From positions 1,891,459-1,955,458 of the forward strand of contig NZ_LT985361.1 of assembly GCF_900269665.1 (NCBI RefSeq): DNA of 64,000 nucleotides. Reading direction: 5' to 3'. Made by a program: the position numbers and the translations under genes. The notes under the pieces are model-generated. The model made no database searches. It was not told the origin of the DNA and saw nothing but the letters and a program-made list of their open reading frames with translations. This document shows positions 25,953 to 33,345 of this stretch, in pieces. Each line of letters opens with the position of its first letter. The first letter of the stretch is position 1. The DNA is from Nocardia suismassiliense (lineage in GTDB: Bacteria; Actinomycetota; Actinomycetes; Mycobacteriales; Mycobacteriaceae).

Positions 25953-26544
25953 CGCGCGTCGCAACGGAAGGCCGGCCCGCCGAGGGATAACCGCCCTCGG
26001 CGGGCCGGCCGTGGCCGCGCTGTTCGTGCTCGTGGCCGTGCTGCTGAGCGGGTGTTCGAGCTCGGGTTCGACGGACACCGTGCGCAACCGGGTCGCCGAT
26101 GCAGACAAGACGGACTGCGCCCTCGGTGGCCAAGCCGTCGCCGGTCTGCGAGATACCTTCCGGCAGTTGTCCGAGCAACTCGACGGCCTCAGTCCGGCCG
26201 CGGCCCGTGGTGATTTCGGCGAGGTGAAAACTCGTGTCACCCAAGGGATGTGGCTGTCCCATCAGGTCTCGAGCACCATCGATCCGGTGGTCGACCGGAT
26301 GGGCTCGCCGCTGATCGGCAGCGCCTATGGCGACGTGGCGACCGCGGGCGGCCGCTTGCACGACTCGCTGTCGGATTTCGCCGCGGTCCTGGACAACGGC
26401 CACCCGGCCCAGCCGGTCGCCGACTCGGTCACCGCCGCCCTGACCGACCTCAACTCGTCGATGGACCGTATGCGCCGCGCCTGCCCGAGCGTCTTCGCCG
26501 AACCGAAGGGCCCGCAGTACGGCCCACCGCTCAGCGCGCGTTGA
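25942..26544 (+). CDS. Lipoprotein of unknown function, giant-protein locus
   Basis: A 200-residue protein with basic N-terminus, hydrophobic core (VAALFVLVAVLL) and lipobox LLSGC, giving a lipidated Cys near residue 35. The mature domain is predicted helical with evenly spaced polar segments (LRDTFRQLSEQLDGL; VADSVTAALTDLNSSMDRMR), two further cysteines and a Pro-rich end. Start ATG at 25942 inside the previous gene implies coupling. It is the last gene of the locus, 6 bp from the convergent ROK gene. Confidence 0.7.
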   Translation: MPHNARRNGRPARRGITALGGPAVAALFVLVAVLLSGCSSSGSTDTVRNRVADADKTDCALGGQAVAGLRDTFRQLSEQLDGLSPAAARGDFGEVKTRVTQGMWLSHQVSSTIDPVVDRMGSPLIGSAYGDVATAGGRLHDSLSDFAAVLDNGHPAQPVADSVTAALTDLNSSMDRMRRACPSVFAEPKGPQYGPPLSAR

Positions 26545-26550
26545 GCTCGA

Positions 26551-27726
26551 TCACGCACTGGTAGTGCGTCTTTCGAAGAGCCGATCCCTGGCGACGGAGA
26601 GGGCGCGGGAGACGGCGCCGGTGAGTACCCCGTCGTCGCCGAGCGTGCTGGCGACGATGCGGGGATGCAGCGGTCCGAGTTCGGCCATGCGGCGCTCGAT
26701 GGCGTCGCCGAGCAGCTCGAGGTTGTTGCCGATCCCACCACTGAGCACCACCAGTTCCGGATCGAGGATCGCGGCGACGGCGGTGATGAGCGCGCCGATC
26801 CGGCGGCCCTCGGACTCGACCACCGCCTCGGCCCGCGAATCACCCGCGGCCGCCGCGGCGAAGATCTCCTTGGCGGAGGCGCCGGGCAGTCCGGCCTGTT
26901 CGGCGGCGCGGGCGACACCGCCTGCGGCGGCGACGGTTTCGGTCAGGCCGCGCTCGCGGGCGTCGAGTGGGGGAGCGTCGACCTCGCTGGCCGGCAGGAA
27001 CGAGACCTCGCCCGCCGCACCGCTGTTGCCGACATAGAGTTCGCCGTTGATCACGATGCCCATGCCGACGCCGGTGCCGATCGAGATGAGCACGAAGTTG
27101 CGGATGCCCACGCCCGCACCGAAGGTCAGCTCGCCGAGCGCGGCGAGATTGATGTCGTTCTCGATGGTCGACTCGACCTCGAGCGCGGCCCGCAACTGGG
27201 TAACCAACCCGGCGCGGCCCCAACCGGGCAGGTTCTGCGCGTAGTCGAGGCGGCCGGTGTTCGGGTTGAGCACGCCGGGACTGCCGATCACCGCGTAATG
27301 CACTGCGGACCAGTCGATTCCGGCCTCCTCGGCGACCTGGTCGGCCAGCGCGCGCACCCGGCGCACCAGATCGGCGGCCGAACGCGCGGTGTTGCGCACA
27401 TCGCGACGGCCGATGAAATCGCCGCGCAGGTCGGCGATGGCGAGGCGAATCCAGTTCCGGCCGATATCGACTCCGGCCACCACACCCGCGCGTACATTCA
27501 CGTCGTAGAGCGCGGTGGTCGGTCCCGGCCTGCCGCTCAGCGAACCGACCAGCTGCACCAGACCCGCCTGCTCCAACCCCGAAAGTGCCGCCGACACTGT
27601 CGGTTTGGACAATCCACTGGCCTTGGCCAGCTCGCCGCGCGAGGCGGGACCGTCCACCCGCAGGTAGTCGAGCAGCAGCCGCTCGTTCATCGTGCGAAGG
27701 AGCTGGGGATTGCCGACCCTACTCAT
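26551..27726 (-). CDS. ROK-family transcriptional regulator, XylR-like (system 2)
   Basis: A 391-residue ROK protein: winged helix-turn-helix (about 10-75, GPASRGELAKASGLSKPTVSAALSGL) and a sugar-kinase-like domain with GVDIGRNWIRLAIADLRGD and SIGTGVGMGIVINGELY. Unlike the regulator of system 1 it lacks the CxCGxxGC zinc cluster; the equivalent region reads GEVSFLPASEVDAPPLD. AGGAGG four bases upstream favours ATG at 27726 over TTG at 27729. It is divergent from the second sugar-binding-protein gene, with a GTTRGTAA inverted repeat between them, so it is probably that operon's repressor. Confidence 0.9.
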   Translation of the reverse strand: MSRVGNPQLLRTMNERLLLDYLRVDGPASRGELAKASGLSKPTVSAALSGLEQAGLVQLVGSLSGRPGPTTALYDVNVRAGVVAGVDIGRNWIRLAIADLRGDFIGRRDVRNTARSAADLVRRVRALADQVAEEAGIDWSAVHYAVIGSPGVLNPNTGRLDYAQNLPGWGRAGLVTQLRAALEVESTIENDINLAALGELTFGAGVGIRNFVLISIGTGVGMGIVINGELYVGNSGAAGEVSFLPASEVDAPPLDARERGLTETVAAAGGVARAAEQAGLPGASAKEIFAAAAAGDSRAEAVVESEGRRIGALITAVAAILDPELVVLSGGIGNNLELLGDAIERRMAELGPLHPRIVASTLGDDGVLTGAVSRALSVARDRLFERRTTSA

Positions 27727-27760
27727 CAATCCTCCTGCTCATACCACTGGACACCTCCGT

Positions 27761-27786
27761 GTTAGTAAACTACCTTTCTTACCAAC
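27761..27786. promoter_or_regulatory. Candidate operator of the system 2 ROK regulator
   Basis: GTTAGTAA (27761-27768) and TTACCAAC (27779-27786) form an inverted repeat with one mismatch and a 10-bp spacer. It sits between the divergent ROK and binding-protein starts, in a locally A/T-rich patch, and contains GTTAGTAAAC-like half-sites seen upstream of actinobacterial xylose regulators. Confidence 0.5.
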
Positions 27787-27829
27787 GCTCAACCGGGCGC
27801 TCTCACTCTCCTCTCGGCACGGTGACCTC

Positions 27830-28912
27830 ATGCGTCGAATTCAGCTCCTCACCGCGGCGGCGGCCGCACTCGTCCTGGCGGCAGGCTGTAGCTCCGGCGA
27901 CAGCACCAGAGACGCGAAATCGGGCGGCGACAACCCGACGATCGCGCTGCTGCTCCCGGAATCCAAGACCACCCGCTACGAAGCCTTCGACCGCCCGCTG
28001 TTCGAGGCGAAGGTCAAGCAGCTCTGCGAGAAGTGCAAGGTGCTCTACTTCAACGCCGATCAAGACGCGGCAAAACAGCAGGGCCAGTTCGAATCCGCGC
28101 TCACCCAGGGCGCCGACGTCATCGTGTTCGACGCGGTCAACGCAGATGCCGTTGCACCGCAGGTGAACACGGCGAACCAGAAGAACATCCCGGTGATCGC
28201 CTACGACCGGTTGATCTCGGGCATCAGCTACGACTACTACGTGTCGTTCGACAATGTGAAGGTCGGCAAGGTGCAGGGCGAGGCGCTGCTGGCCGAGCTG
28301 ACCAAGCGCGGCACCCTGGATAAGGGCCAGCTCGTGGTGATCAACGGATCGCCGACCGACCCCAGCGCGGGCGACTACAAGAAGGGTGCGCACGAGGCGC
28401 TGGACGGCAAGGTGAAGATCGGACGCGAATTCGACACGCCCGATTGGTCGCCCGACAAGGCGCAGCAGCAGATGGAGCAGGCCATCACCGCGCTCGGCAA
28501 GGACGCGATCGTCGGGGTGTACTCGGCGAACGACGGCATGGCGGGCGGCGCGATCGCGGCGCTGAAGCGGGCAGGCTATGCGACGCTGCCGCCGTTGACC
28601 GGGCAGGACGCGGAACTCGCAGGCGTGCAACGGATTCTGACCGGCGAGCAGACCATGACCATCTACCTCGACTACCGCGCCCAGGCGGAGAAGGCCGCCG
28701 AATTGGCGGTCGCGCTGGCGTACGGCGAGAAGCCGGTGGCACCCGCGAAAACCAACAACGGCGTGACCGACATCCCGTCGTATCTGCTGGAAGCGATCGC
28801 GGTCGGCAAGGACAACATCAAGGACACCATCGTCAAGGACGGGCTGTACACCGTCGCCGATATCTGCACGCCCGATGTTGCGGCGGCATGTCAGGCCGCA
28901 GGTATCAAATGA
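27830..28912 (+). CDS. Sugar ABC transporter substrate-binding lipoprotein (system 2)
   Basis: A 360-residue lipoprotein: signal peptide ending LVLAAGC (Cys about residue 20) and a type I sugar-binding fold (IALLLPESKTTRYEAFDRP; VIAYDRLISG; YYVSFDNVKVGKVQGEALL; VYSANDGMAGGAI). It is a clear paralogue of the binding protein at 6354, sharing the YVSFDNVKVG and AYDRL/DYDRL ligand loops, again XylF/ChvE-like. First gene of an operon with ATPase and permease; its stop overlaps the ATPase ATG. Confidence 0.9.
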   Translation: MRRIQLLTAAAAALVLAAGCSSGDSTRDAKSGGDNPTIALLLPESKTTRYEAFDRPLFEAKVKQLCEKCKVLYFNADQDAAKQQGQFESALTQGADVIVFDAVNADAVAPQVNTANQKNIPVIAYDRLISGISYDYYVSFDNVKVGKVQGEALLAELTKRGTLDKGQLVVINGSPTDPSAGDYKKGAHEALDGKVKIGREFDTPDWSPDKAQQQMEQAITALGKDAIVGVYSANDGMAGGAIAALKRAGYATLPPLTGQDAELAGVQRILTGEQTMTIYLDYRAQAEKAAELAVALAYGEKPVAPAKTNNGVTDIPSYLLEAIAVGKDNIKDTIVKDGLYTVADICTPDVAAACQAAGIK

Positions 28913-29646
28913 CAGCTCCCACAACGGTTCTCTCGGCGCGCGGGCTGACCAAACGCTACGGCGCGGTCCAGGCGTTGGCGGGAGCGGATCTCGAGGGGCG
29001 CGCCGGGGAAGTGGTGGCACTGGTCGGTGACAACGGTGCGGGCAAATCGACTCTGGTCAAGGCGATCTCGGGCGTGACCGTGGCCGACGAGGGCGAGATC
29101 GTCTTCGCGGGGGAGACGGTGCGGATCAACCGCCCGCAGGACGCCCAGGCCCTGGGCATCACGACGGTGTTCCAGGATCTCGCGTTGTGCGACAACCTCG
29201 ACGTCGTCGCCAACCTGCATCTCGGTGCGGAGACCCGAATCTGCAGCGTGCTGGACGAAATCGAGATGGAGCGCAGCGCCCGCGATCTGCTCGCCTCGCT
29301 CGACGTGCGGATCAAGGACGTGCGCGCACCGGTCTCCGCGCTGTCCGGTGGGCAGCGGCAATCGGTCGCCATCGCACGCGCGCTGCTCGGGCGGCCGCGC
29401 ATGGTGATCCTCGACGAGCCGACCGCGGCGCTCGGCGTCGAACAGACCGCGCAGGTGCTCGCGTTGATCGGCCGACTGCGCGAACGCGGCCTCGGCGTGC
29501 TGTTGATTTCGCACAACCTGGTGGACGTGCGGTCGGTCAGCGACCGCGTGGTGGTGCTGCGGCTGGGCCGCAATGCGGGTGAATTCGAGACCGCCAACGC
29601 GACTCAAGAAGATATCGTGGCAGCGATCACGGGAGCAGCTGCATGA
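28909..29646 (+). CDS. Sugar ABC transporter ATP-binding protein (system 2)
   Basis: A 245-residue single-domain ATPase: Walker A GDNGAGKST (40-48), LSGGQRQSVAIARALL, Walker B MVILDEPTAALGVEQTAQV, switch LISHNLVDV. Close paralogue of the system 1 ATPase and likewise one ABC domain rather than the fused pair of XylG. ATG at 28909 overlaps the binding-protein stop (ATGA). Its own stop overlaps the ATG of an 18-codon coupling ORF that leads to the permease. Confidence 0.92.
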   Translation: MTAPTTVLSARGLTKRYGAVQALAGADLEGRAGEVVALVGDNGAGKSTLVKAISGVTVADEGEIVFAGETVRINRPQDAQALGITTVFQDLALCDNLDVVANLHLGAETRICSVLDEIEMERSARDLLASLDVRIKDVRAPVSALSGGQRQSVAIARALLGRPRMVILDEPTAALGVEQTAQVLALIGRLRERGLGVLLISHNLVDVRSVSDRVVVLRLGRNAGEFETANATQEDIVAAITGAAA

Positions 29647-29699
29647 GAGAGCGTAGCGAACGAATGATGGAGCCGAGCGCCAGCGAGGCGGAGTCATGA
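29643..29699 (+). CDS. 18-codon coupling mini-ORF between ATPase and permease
   Basis: An ATG at 29643 overlaps the ATPase stop and reads MRERSERMMEPSASEAES before a TGA at 29697 that overlaps the permease ATG at 29696. Both junctions are ATGA, so ribosomes could step from ATPase to permease without leaving the message. The peptide is all charged or small residues. Its DNA resembles short GAGCGNAGCGA-rich spacers that I recall as frequent in Nocardia and Rhodococcus operons; that recollection needs a genome search. Confidence 0.5.
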   Translation: MRERSERMMEPSASEAES

Positions 29700-30910
29700 G
29701 TGACATCGTTGTGAAAAAAACTGTCTGGCAAGGAAATCAGGGACGCGGGTTGGCCGATGCCGCAATGGATCGGCTGCGTCGGGGCGAGGTCGGTTCGGTA
29801 CCGGTCGCGATCGGGCTGGTGATCATCGCGGCGGTGTTCTACCGGCTCAACGCACATTTCCTCTCCGCGGAGAACCTCACCAACCTGGCTTTGCAGATGG
29901 CCGCGACCGGAACCATCGCGCTGGGCATTGTTTTGGTGCTGCTGCTCGGCGAAATAGACCTCTCCGCAGGCTCGGTCAGCGGTCTGACGGCCGTGGTGAT
30001 GACGCTGCTCTACGTGCGCCACGGCTGGAACGTCGTCGTCGCGGTGATCGCGGCGGTGGCCGTGGGCGCCGCGATCGGCCTGCTGCACGGACTCATGCGC
30101 ACGATGCTGAGCATGCCGTCGTTCGTCGTGACGCTGGCCGGGCTGATCGGCTGGCAGGGACTGATGCTGTACCTGCTCGGCAAGGAAGGCACCGTCAACC
30201 TGCCGTTCGACCGCGGCATCGCCACCATCAGCGACACCTGGCTCGCCCCCGCGCTCGGCTGGCTGCTCGTCACGCTGCTCGTGGGTGGGCATCTCACCGC
30301 GAGCCTGATCACCCGGCAGCAACGCGTGCACGCCAAACTCGATGTGCCGGCACCGATCTGGATCGTGCTGCGCTCGGGTGGCCTCGCCGTCCTGCTCGGC
30401 GCCACCGTCGCGGTGCTGAATACCGATCGCGGCGTTCCGCTGACCCTGGTGATCTTCGGCGGTCTGGTGCTGGCCCTCGACCTGATCCTGCGCCGCACGG
30501 TCTTCGGCCGCCGCATGTACGCGGTCGGCGGTAACGCCGAGGCGGCGCGCCGGGCAGGCATCAATGTCACCGGGATCCGCATCGCCGCCTTCGTCGGCTG
30601 CTCCGCTCTGGCCACCCTCGGCGGCATCCTGGCCGCCTCCCGCCTGGTCGCGGTCAACCAGAGCTCCGGCGGCAGCGACATCCTGCTCAACGCCATCGCC
30701 GCCGCGGTCATCGGCGGCACCAGCCTGTTCGGCGGGCGCGGCCGCGCCTACGCCGCCCTGCTCGGCATCCTCGTCATCCAATCCATCACGAACGGCATGC
30801 TGCTGCTCAACGTGGACTCCTCGGTGCGCTTCATGGTCACCGGCGCCGTCCTCGCGATCTCCGTCGCCATCGACTCGGTCGCGCGGCGCGGCGCCGAGGG
30901 AGCGCGCTGA
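29696..30910 (+). CDS. Sugar ABC transporter permease, XylH-like (system 2)
   Basis: A 404-residue BPD_transp_2 permease with about ten transmembrane segments. LLLGEIDLSAGSVSG, GRRMYAVGGNAEAARRAGI and GGTSLFGGRGRAYA match the system 1 permease and XylH. ATG at 29696 overlaps the stop of the coupling mini-ORF; GGCGGAG eight bases upstream can serve as ribosome site. With the two genes before it, it makes a second complete monosaccharide importer. Confidence 0.92.
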   Translation: MSDIVVKKTVWQGNQGRGLADAAMDRLRRGEVGSVPVAIGLVIIAAVFYRLNAHFLSAENLTNLALQMAATGTIALGIVLVLLLGEIDLSAGSVSGLTAVVMTLLYVRHGWNVVVAVIAAVAVGAAIGLLHGLMRTMLSMPSFVVTLAGLIGWQGLMLYLLGKEGTVNLPFDRGIATISDTWLAPALGWLLVTLLVGGHLTASLITRQQRVHAKLDVPAPIWIVLRSGGLAVLLGATVAVLNTDRGVPLTLVIFGGLVLALDLILRRTVFGRRMYAVGGNAEAARRAGINVTGIRIAAFVGCSALATLGGILAASRLVAVNQSSGGSDILLNAIAAAVIGGTSLFGGRGRAYAALLGILVIQSITNGMLLLNVDSSVRFMVTGAVLAISVAIDSVARRGAEGAR

Positions 30911-30915
30911 GCTAC

Positions 30916-30935
30916 GGGCGATCCAACGATCGCCC
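30916..30935 (+). terminator. Stem-loop after the second sugar ABC operon
   Basis: GGGCGATC (30916-30923), loop CAAC, GATCGCCC (30928-30935), five bases after the permease stop. No U-run, as is common for actinobacterial terminators. Confidence 0.6.
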
Positions 30936-30947
30936 GGCGGAGGGGCG

Positions 30948-30980
30948 CCTGAACGCGAATCGGGTTGTCTCGCGTTCAGG
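30948..30980 (+). terminator. Second stem-loop after the sugar ABC operon
   Basis: CCTGAACGCGA (30948-30958) pairs perfectly with TCGCGTTCAGG (30970-30980) around an 11-nt loop, just behind the first hairpin. The tandem hairpins separate the operon from the toxin-antitoxin module. Confidence 0.55.
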
Positions 30981-31083
30981 TGGTCCCGCGGAAGTATCCT
31001 GCGGCAGAGCCTGTCTCATGATTGTGATCGACGCCTTCAGAAACCCGCACCGAACAACACAGCCCAACGAAGGGCAGGCAATT

Positions 31084-31103
31084 GTGTACACATTCGTGTA
31101 CAC
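31084..31103. promoter_or_regulatory. Twin GTGTACAC palindromes, candidate antitoxin operator
   Basis: GTGTACAC occurs at 31084-31091 and 31096-31103, centres 12 bp apart, ending 7 bp before the antitoxin ATG. YefM-type antitoxins are known to bind palindromes with a TGTACA core, and the downstream protein has a Phd/YefM-like N-terminus, so this is very likely the autoregulatory site, with any leader being extremely short. Confidence 0.75.
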
Positions 31104-31110
31104 TTTTGTT

Positions 31111-31428
31111 ATGTTGATTGAGACGCTGTCGGTTCGGGAGGCGCGCGACCAGCTCTCCTGCATGCTCGAGCGCTTCCGTAGGGGTGACCGCACGCCCGTC
31201 GGTGTCGGTTCTCATCGCAAGACGGAAGCCGTGATGGTTCCGGTAGAGGTGTTCGAAGAATTGACTACGGAGAGAGTGCGGTCGCTGGAGCAGGCAATGG
31301 GATCCATTCGTGCTGAAGGGCTCGAGCCGAGTCCTGATGCTGAAGCGATCGTCGAGCGGTGGACGCGTGGCGAGATCACCACCGCTCAGATGCGCGAGCT
31401 CGGTCGACGCCTGCATACCGCCAGGTGA
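31111..31428 (+). CDS. Antitoxin: Phd/YefM-like N-terminus with FicA/VbhA-like inhibitory motif
   Basis: A 105-residue protein. Residues 1-55 (LSVREARDQLSCMLERFRRG; TEAVMVPVEVFEEL) are a Phd/YefM-type DNA-binding domain. Residues 60-105 resemble VbhA/FicA antitoxins and contain SIRAEG at 65-70, matching the [S/T]xxxE[G/N] motif whose Glu blocks ATP binding in Fic enzymes, followed by PDAEAIVERWTRGEIT. So one chain may both repress transcription and inhibit the toxin's AMPylation. ATG at 31111 is preferred to an upstream start because the palindromic operator ends just before it. Its stop overlaps the toxin GTG. Confidence 0.8.
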   Translation: MLIETLSVREARDQLSCMLERFRRGDRTPVGVGSHRKTEAVMVPVEVFEELTTERVRSLEQAMGSIRAEGLEPSPDAEAIVERWTRGEITTAQMRELGRRLHTAR

Positions 31429-32000
31429 CAACCGACCCCTACGTCGATCCCAACTCTGGAGTCCTGCGGAACAGACTCGGCATAGTCGATGCTGAGCGCC
31501 TGCGGCGGGTCGAGGCGGATCTGACGCTGTTCGCATTGGCTGACTTGTCGACTCGGGTGCTGCCCGGCAATTACGACCTCGATCACCTATGCGGCTTTCA
31601 TCGCGAGATTTTCGGCGATATCTTTCCTTGGGCCGGCGAGATCCGAGTGGTGGGCATCGCGAAGTCCGATCCGTTTTGTCTTCCTCAGTACATTGCGAAC
31701 TACTCTGCTGAAGTGTTCCGTCAGCTGGCTGGCGAGAAGTACCTGCGAGGCTTGTCTCGTGACGAGTACATCGATCGGCTGGTGTACTACTTTGCCGAGG
31801 TCAACGCCATCCACCCGTTCCGTGAGGGCAATGGCCGCACGCAGCGGGCGTTCTTCCGCCAGCTGGGTCTCGAAGCAGGTTGGCTCATCGACTGGTCCAA
31901 GTTGGAGCCGGAGGAGAATGTGCAAGCGTCCAGGGCGGCGCTGCGTGGAGACACCGGGCCGATGTCGTCTCTTTTCGAATCTCTCGTCCGTCCGGCCTGA
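31425..32000 (+). CDS. Fic-domain toxin (Fic/DOC family)
   Basis: A 191-residue protein with the full Fic motif HPFREGNGRTQR at 130-141 (His130, Asn136, Arg138 and Arg141 all present), so catalytic AMP transfer is expected. The preceding PGNYDLDHLCGFHREIFGD and IFPWAGEIR segments are the standard Fic core and flap region. Start is GTG at 31425 in a GTGA overlap with the antitoxin stop. FicT toxins typically AMPylate DNA gyrase and topoisomerase IV; the target here is inferred only. Codon use is less GC-rich at third positions than in neighbouring metabolic genes. Confidence 0.9.
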   Translation: MTTDPYVDPNSGVLRNRLGIVDAERLRRVEADLTLFALADLSTRVLPGNYDLDHLCGFHREIFGDIFPWAGEIRVVGIAKSDPFCLPQYIANYSAEVFRQLAGEKYLRGLSRDEYIDRLVYYFAEVNAIHPFREGNGRTQRAFFRQLGLEAGWLIDWSKLEPEENVQASRAALRGDTGPMSSLFESLVRPA

Positions 32001-32156
32001 GGTATCACCGAGATGCGATAACGCGTCGTGGCCGGTGCTCGCCAAGGGCCTGTACAACTGATCTCCCCAGCCGGCCGCAGCCCTGTGATCCAAGTCATCC
32101 CACGTAGTAGGCTGCGGTCGGCATAGGGTCGGCTAAGGTGGGTAAACAGATGCAGA

Positions 32157-32166
32157 TATGCGCATA
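32157..32166. promoter_or_regulatory. Palindrome TATGCGCATA before the metal exporter
   Basis: A perfect 10-bp palindrome 28 bp before the chosen ATG at 32194; it also overlaps an alternative in-frame ATG at 32158. ATATGC/GCATAT-type palindromes are bound by ArsR/SmtB metal sensors, so it could be a metal-responsive operator. No such regulator gene is adjacent. Confidence 0.35.
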
Positions 32167-32193
32167 CGTGGCGGTGATGAAAGCGGGCGGCTA

Positions 32194-33213
32194 ATGGGAC
32201 ATGAACACGAGCACGGACACGGCCATGGCAACGGCCACACCCACTCGCACGGGGTGTCCGGCGATGCCGATCGCCGCTGGCTGACGGTCGCCCTGGCGCT
32301 GATCGCCGGGTTCATGTCGATCGAGGTCGTGGTGGGTCTGCTGGCGAATTCGCTGGCCCTGCTCTCGGACGCGGCGCACATGCTCACCGATGCCGCATCG
32401 ATCGTGCTCGCGCTCACCGCGATTCGCATCGCCGCCCGGCCCGCGCGCGGCAAATATACTTACGGCTTCAAGCGAGCCGAGATCCTGTCCGCGCAGGCGA
32501 ACGGCATCACGCTGCTCGTGCTCGCGGGCTGGCTCACCTACGAGGCCATCCGGCGCCTGCTCGATCCGCCGGAGGTGACCGGTGGGCTGGTGGTCGTCAC
32601 CGCGCTGGTCGGCATCGTGGTGAATGTGGTTGCGGCGTGGGCGATCAGCAAAGCGAACCGCTCCAGTCTCAACGTGGAGGGCGCGTTCCAGCACGTGCTC
32701 AACGACCTGTACGGCTTCATCGCGACCGCCGTCGCCGGAATCGTCGTACTGCTCACCGGATTCGCCCGCGCCGACGCGATCGCCACGCTGGTCGTCGTCG
32801 CGCTGATGGTGAAGGCGGGCCTCGGCCTGGTCCGCGAATCCGGCCGCATCTTCTTGGAAGCCGCACCCGCCGGCGTCGATCCGGATGCGCTGGGCCGCCG
32901 CCTCGTCGAGATCCCCGGCGTCGACGAGGTACACGACCTGCACGTCTGGCAGATCACCTCCGGCAACGTCGCCCTGTCCGCACACGTGCTCGTCCAACCG
33001 GGCGCCGACTGCCACGGCCTGCGCCAGCAGATCGAACGCCTCCTAGACCACGACTACGAAATCACCCACACCACCCTCCAGGTCGACCACTCCCAACTCG
33101 TCGCCACCGCCGCAGGCCCTACTGCCGACCGCCTACTCCCGGTACTAGAGGAACACTGCGACGACTCCCACGGCCCCATCCACCGCGAACGCCCCGGTCT
33201 CGGCCACTCCTGA
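32194..33213 (+). CDS. Cation diffusion facilitator, CzcD/ZitB-like metal exporter
   Basis: A 339-residue CDF protein. A His-rich N-terminus (GHEHEHGHGHGNGHTHSHG) precedes six membrane segments; the metal sites are SDAAHMLTDAAS in TM2 and HVLND in TM5, the usual Asp/His pairs for Zn2+ or similar ions. The C-terminal cytosolic domain contains VHDLHVWQITSGNVALSAHV, conserved in the family. It exports zinc, cobalt or related cations by proton antiport. ATG at 32194 gives the family-typical start; an ATG at 32158 would add 12 residues. Confidence 0.92.
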   Translation: MGHEHEHGHGHGNGHTHSHGVSGDADRRWLTVALALIAGFMSIEVVVGLLANSLALLSDAAHMLTDAASIVLALTAIRIAARPARGKYTYGFKRAEILSAQANGITLLVLAGWLTYEAIRRLLDPPEVTGGLVVVTALVGIVVNVVAAWAISKANRSSLNVEGAFQHVLNDLYGFIATAVAGIVVLLTGFARADAIATLVVVALMVKAGLGLVRESGRIFLEAAPAGVDPDALGRRLVEIPGVDEVHDLHVWQITSGNVALSAHVLVQPGADCHGLRQQIERLLDHDYEITHTTLQVDHSQLVATAAGPTADRLLPVLEEHCDDSHGPIHRERPGLGHS

Positions 33214-33345
33214 ATCCACGCCGGCCGGCCGCGCATCCCTCTCGCAGGATCATCCGCTCCTGTGGGAGGGATGCACCGTCTGTGGGTCCACCCGAATATG
33301 TTGCGCGCAGTTCCAGCGCGGAAGCGCGATTGCTAACGTCGGGCA

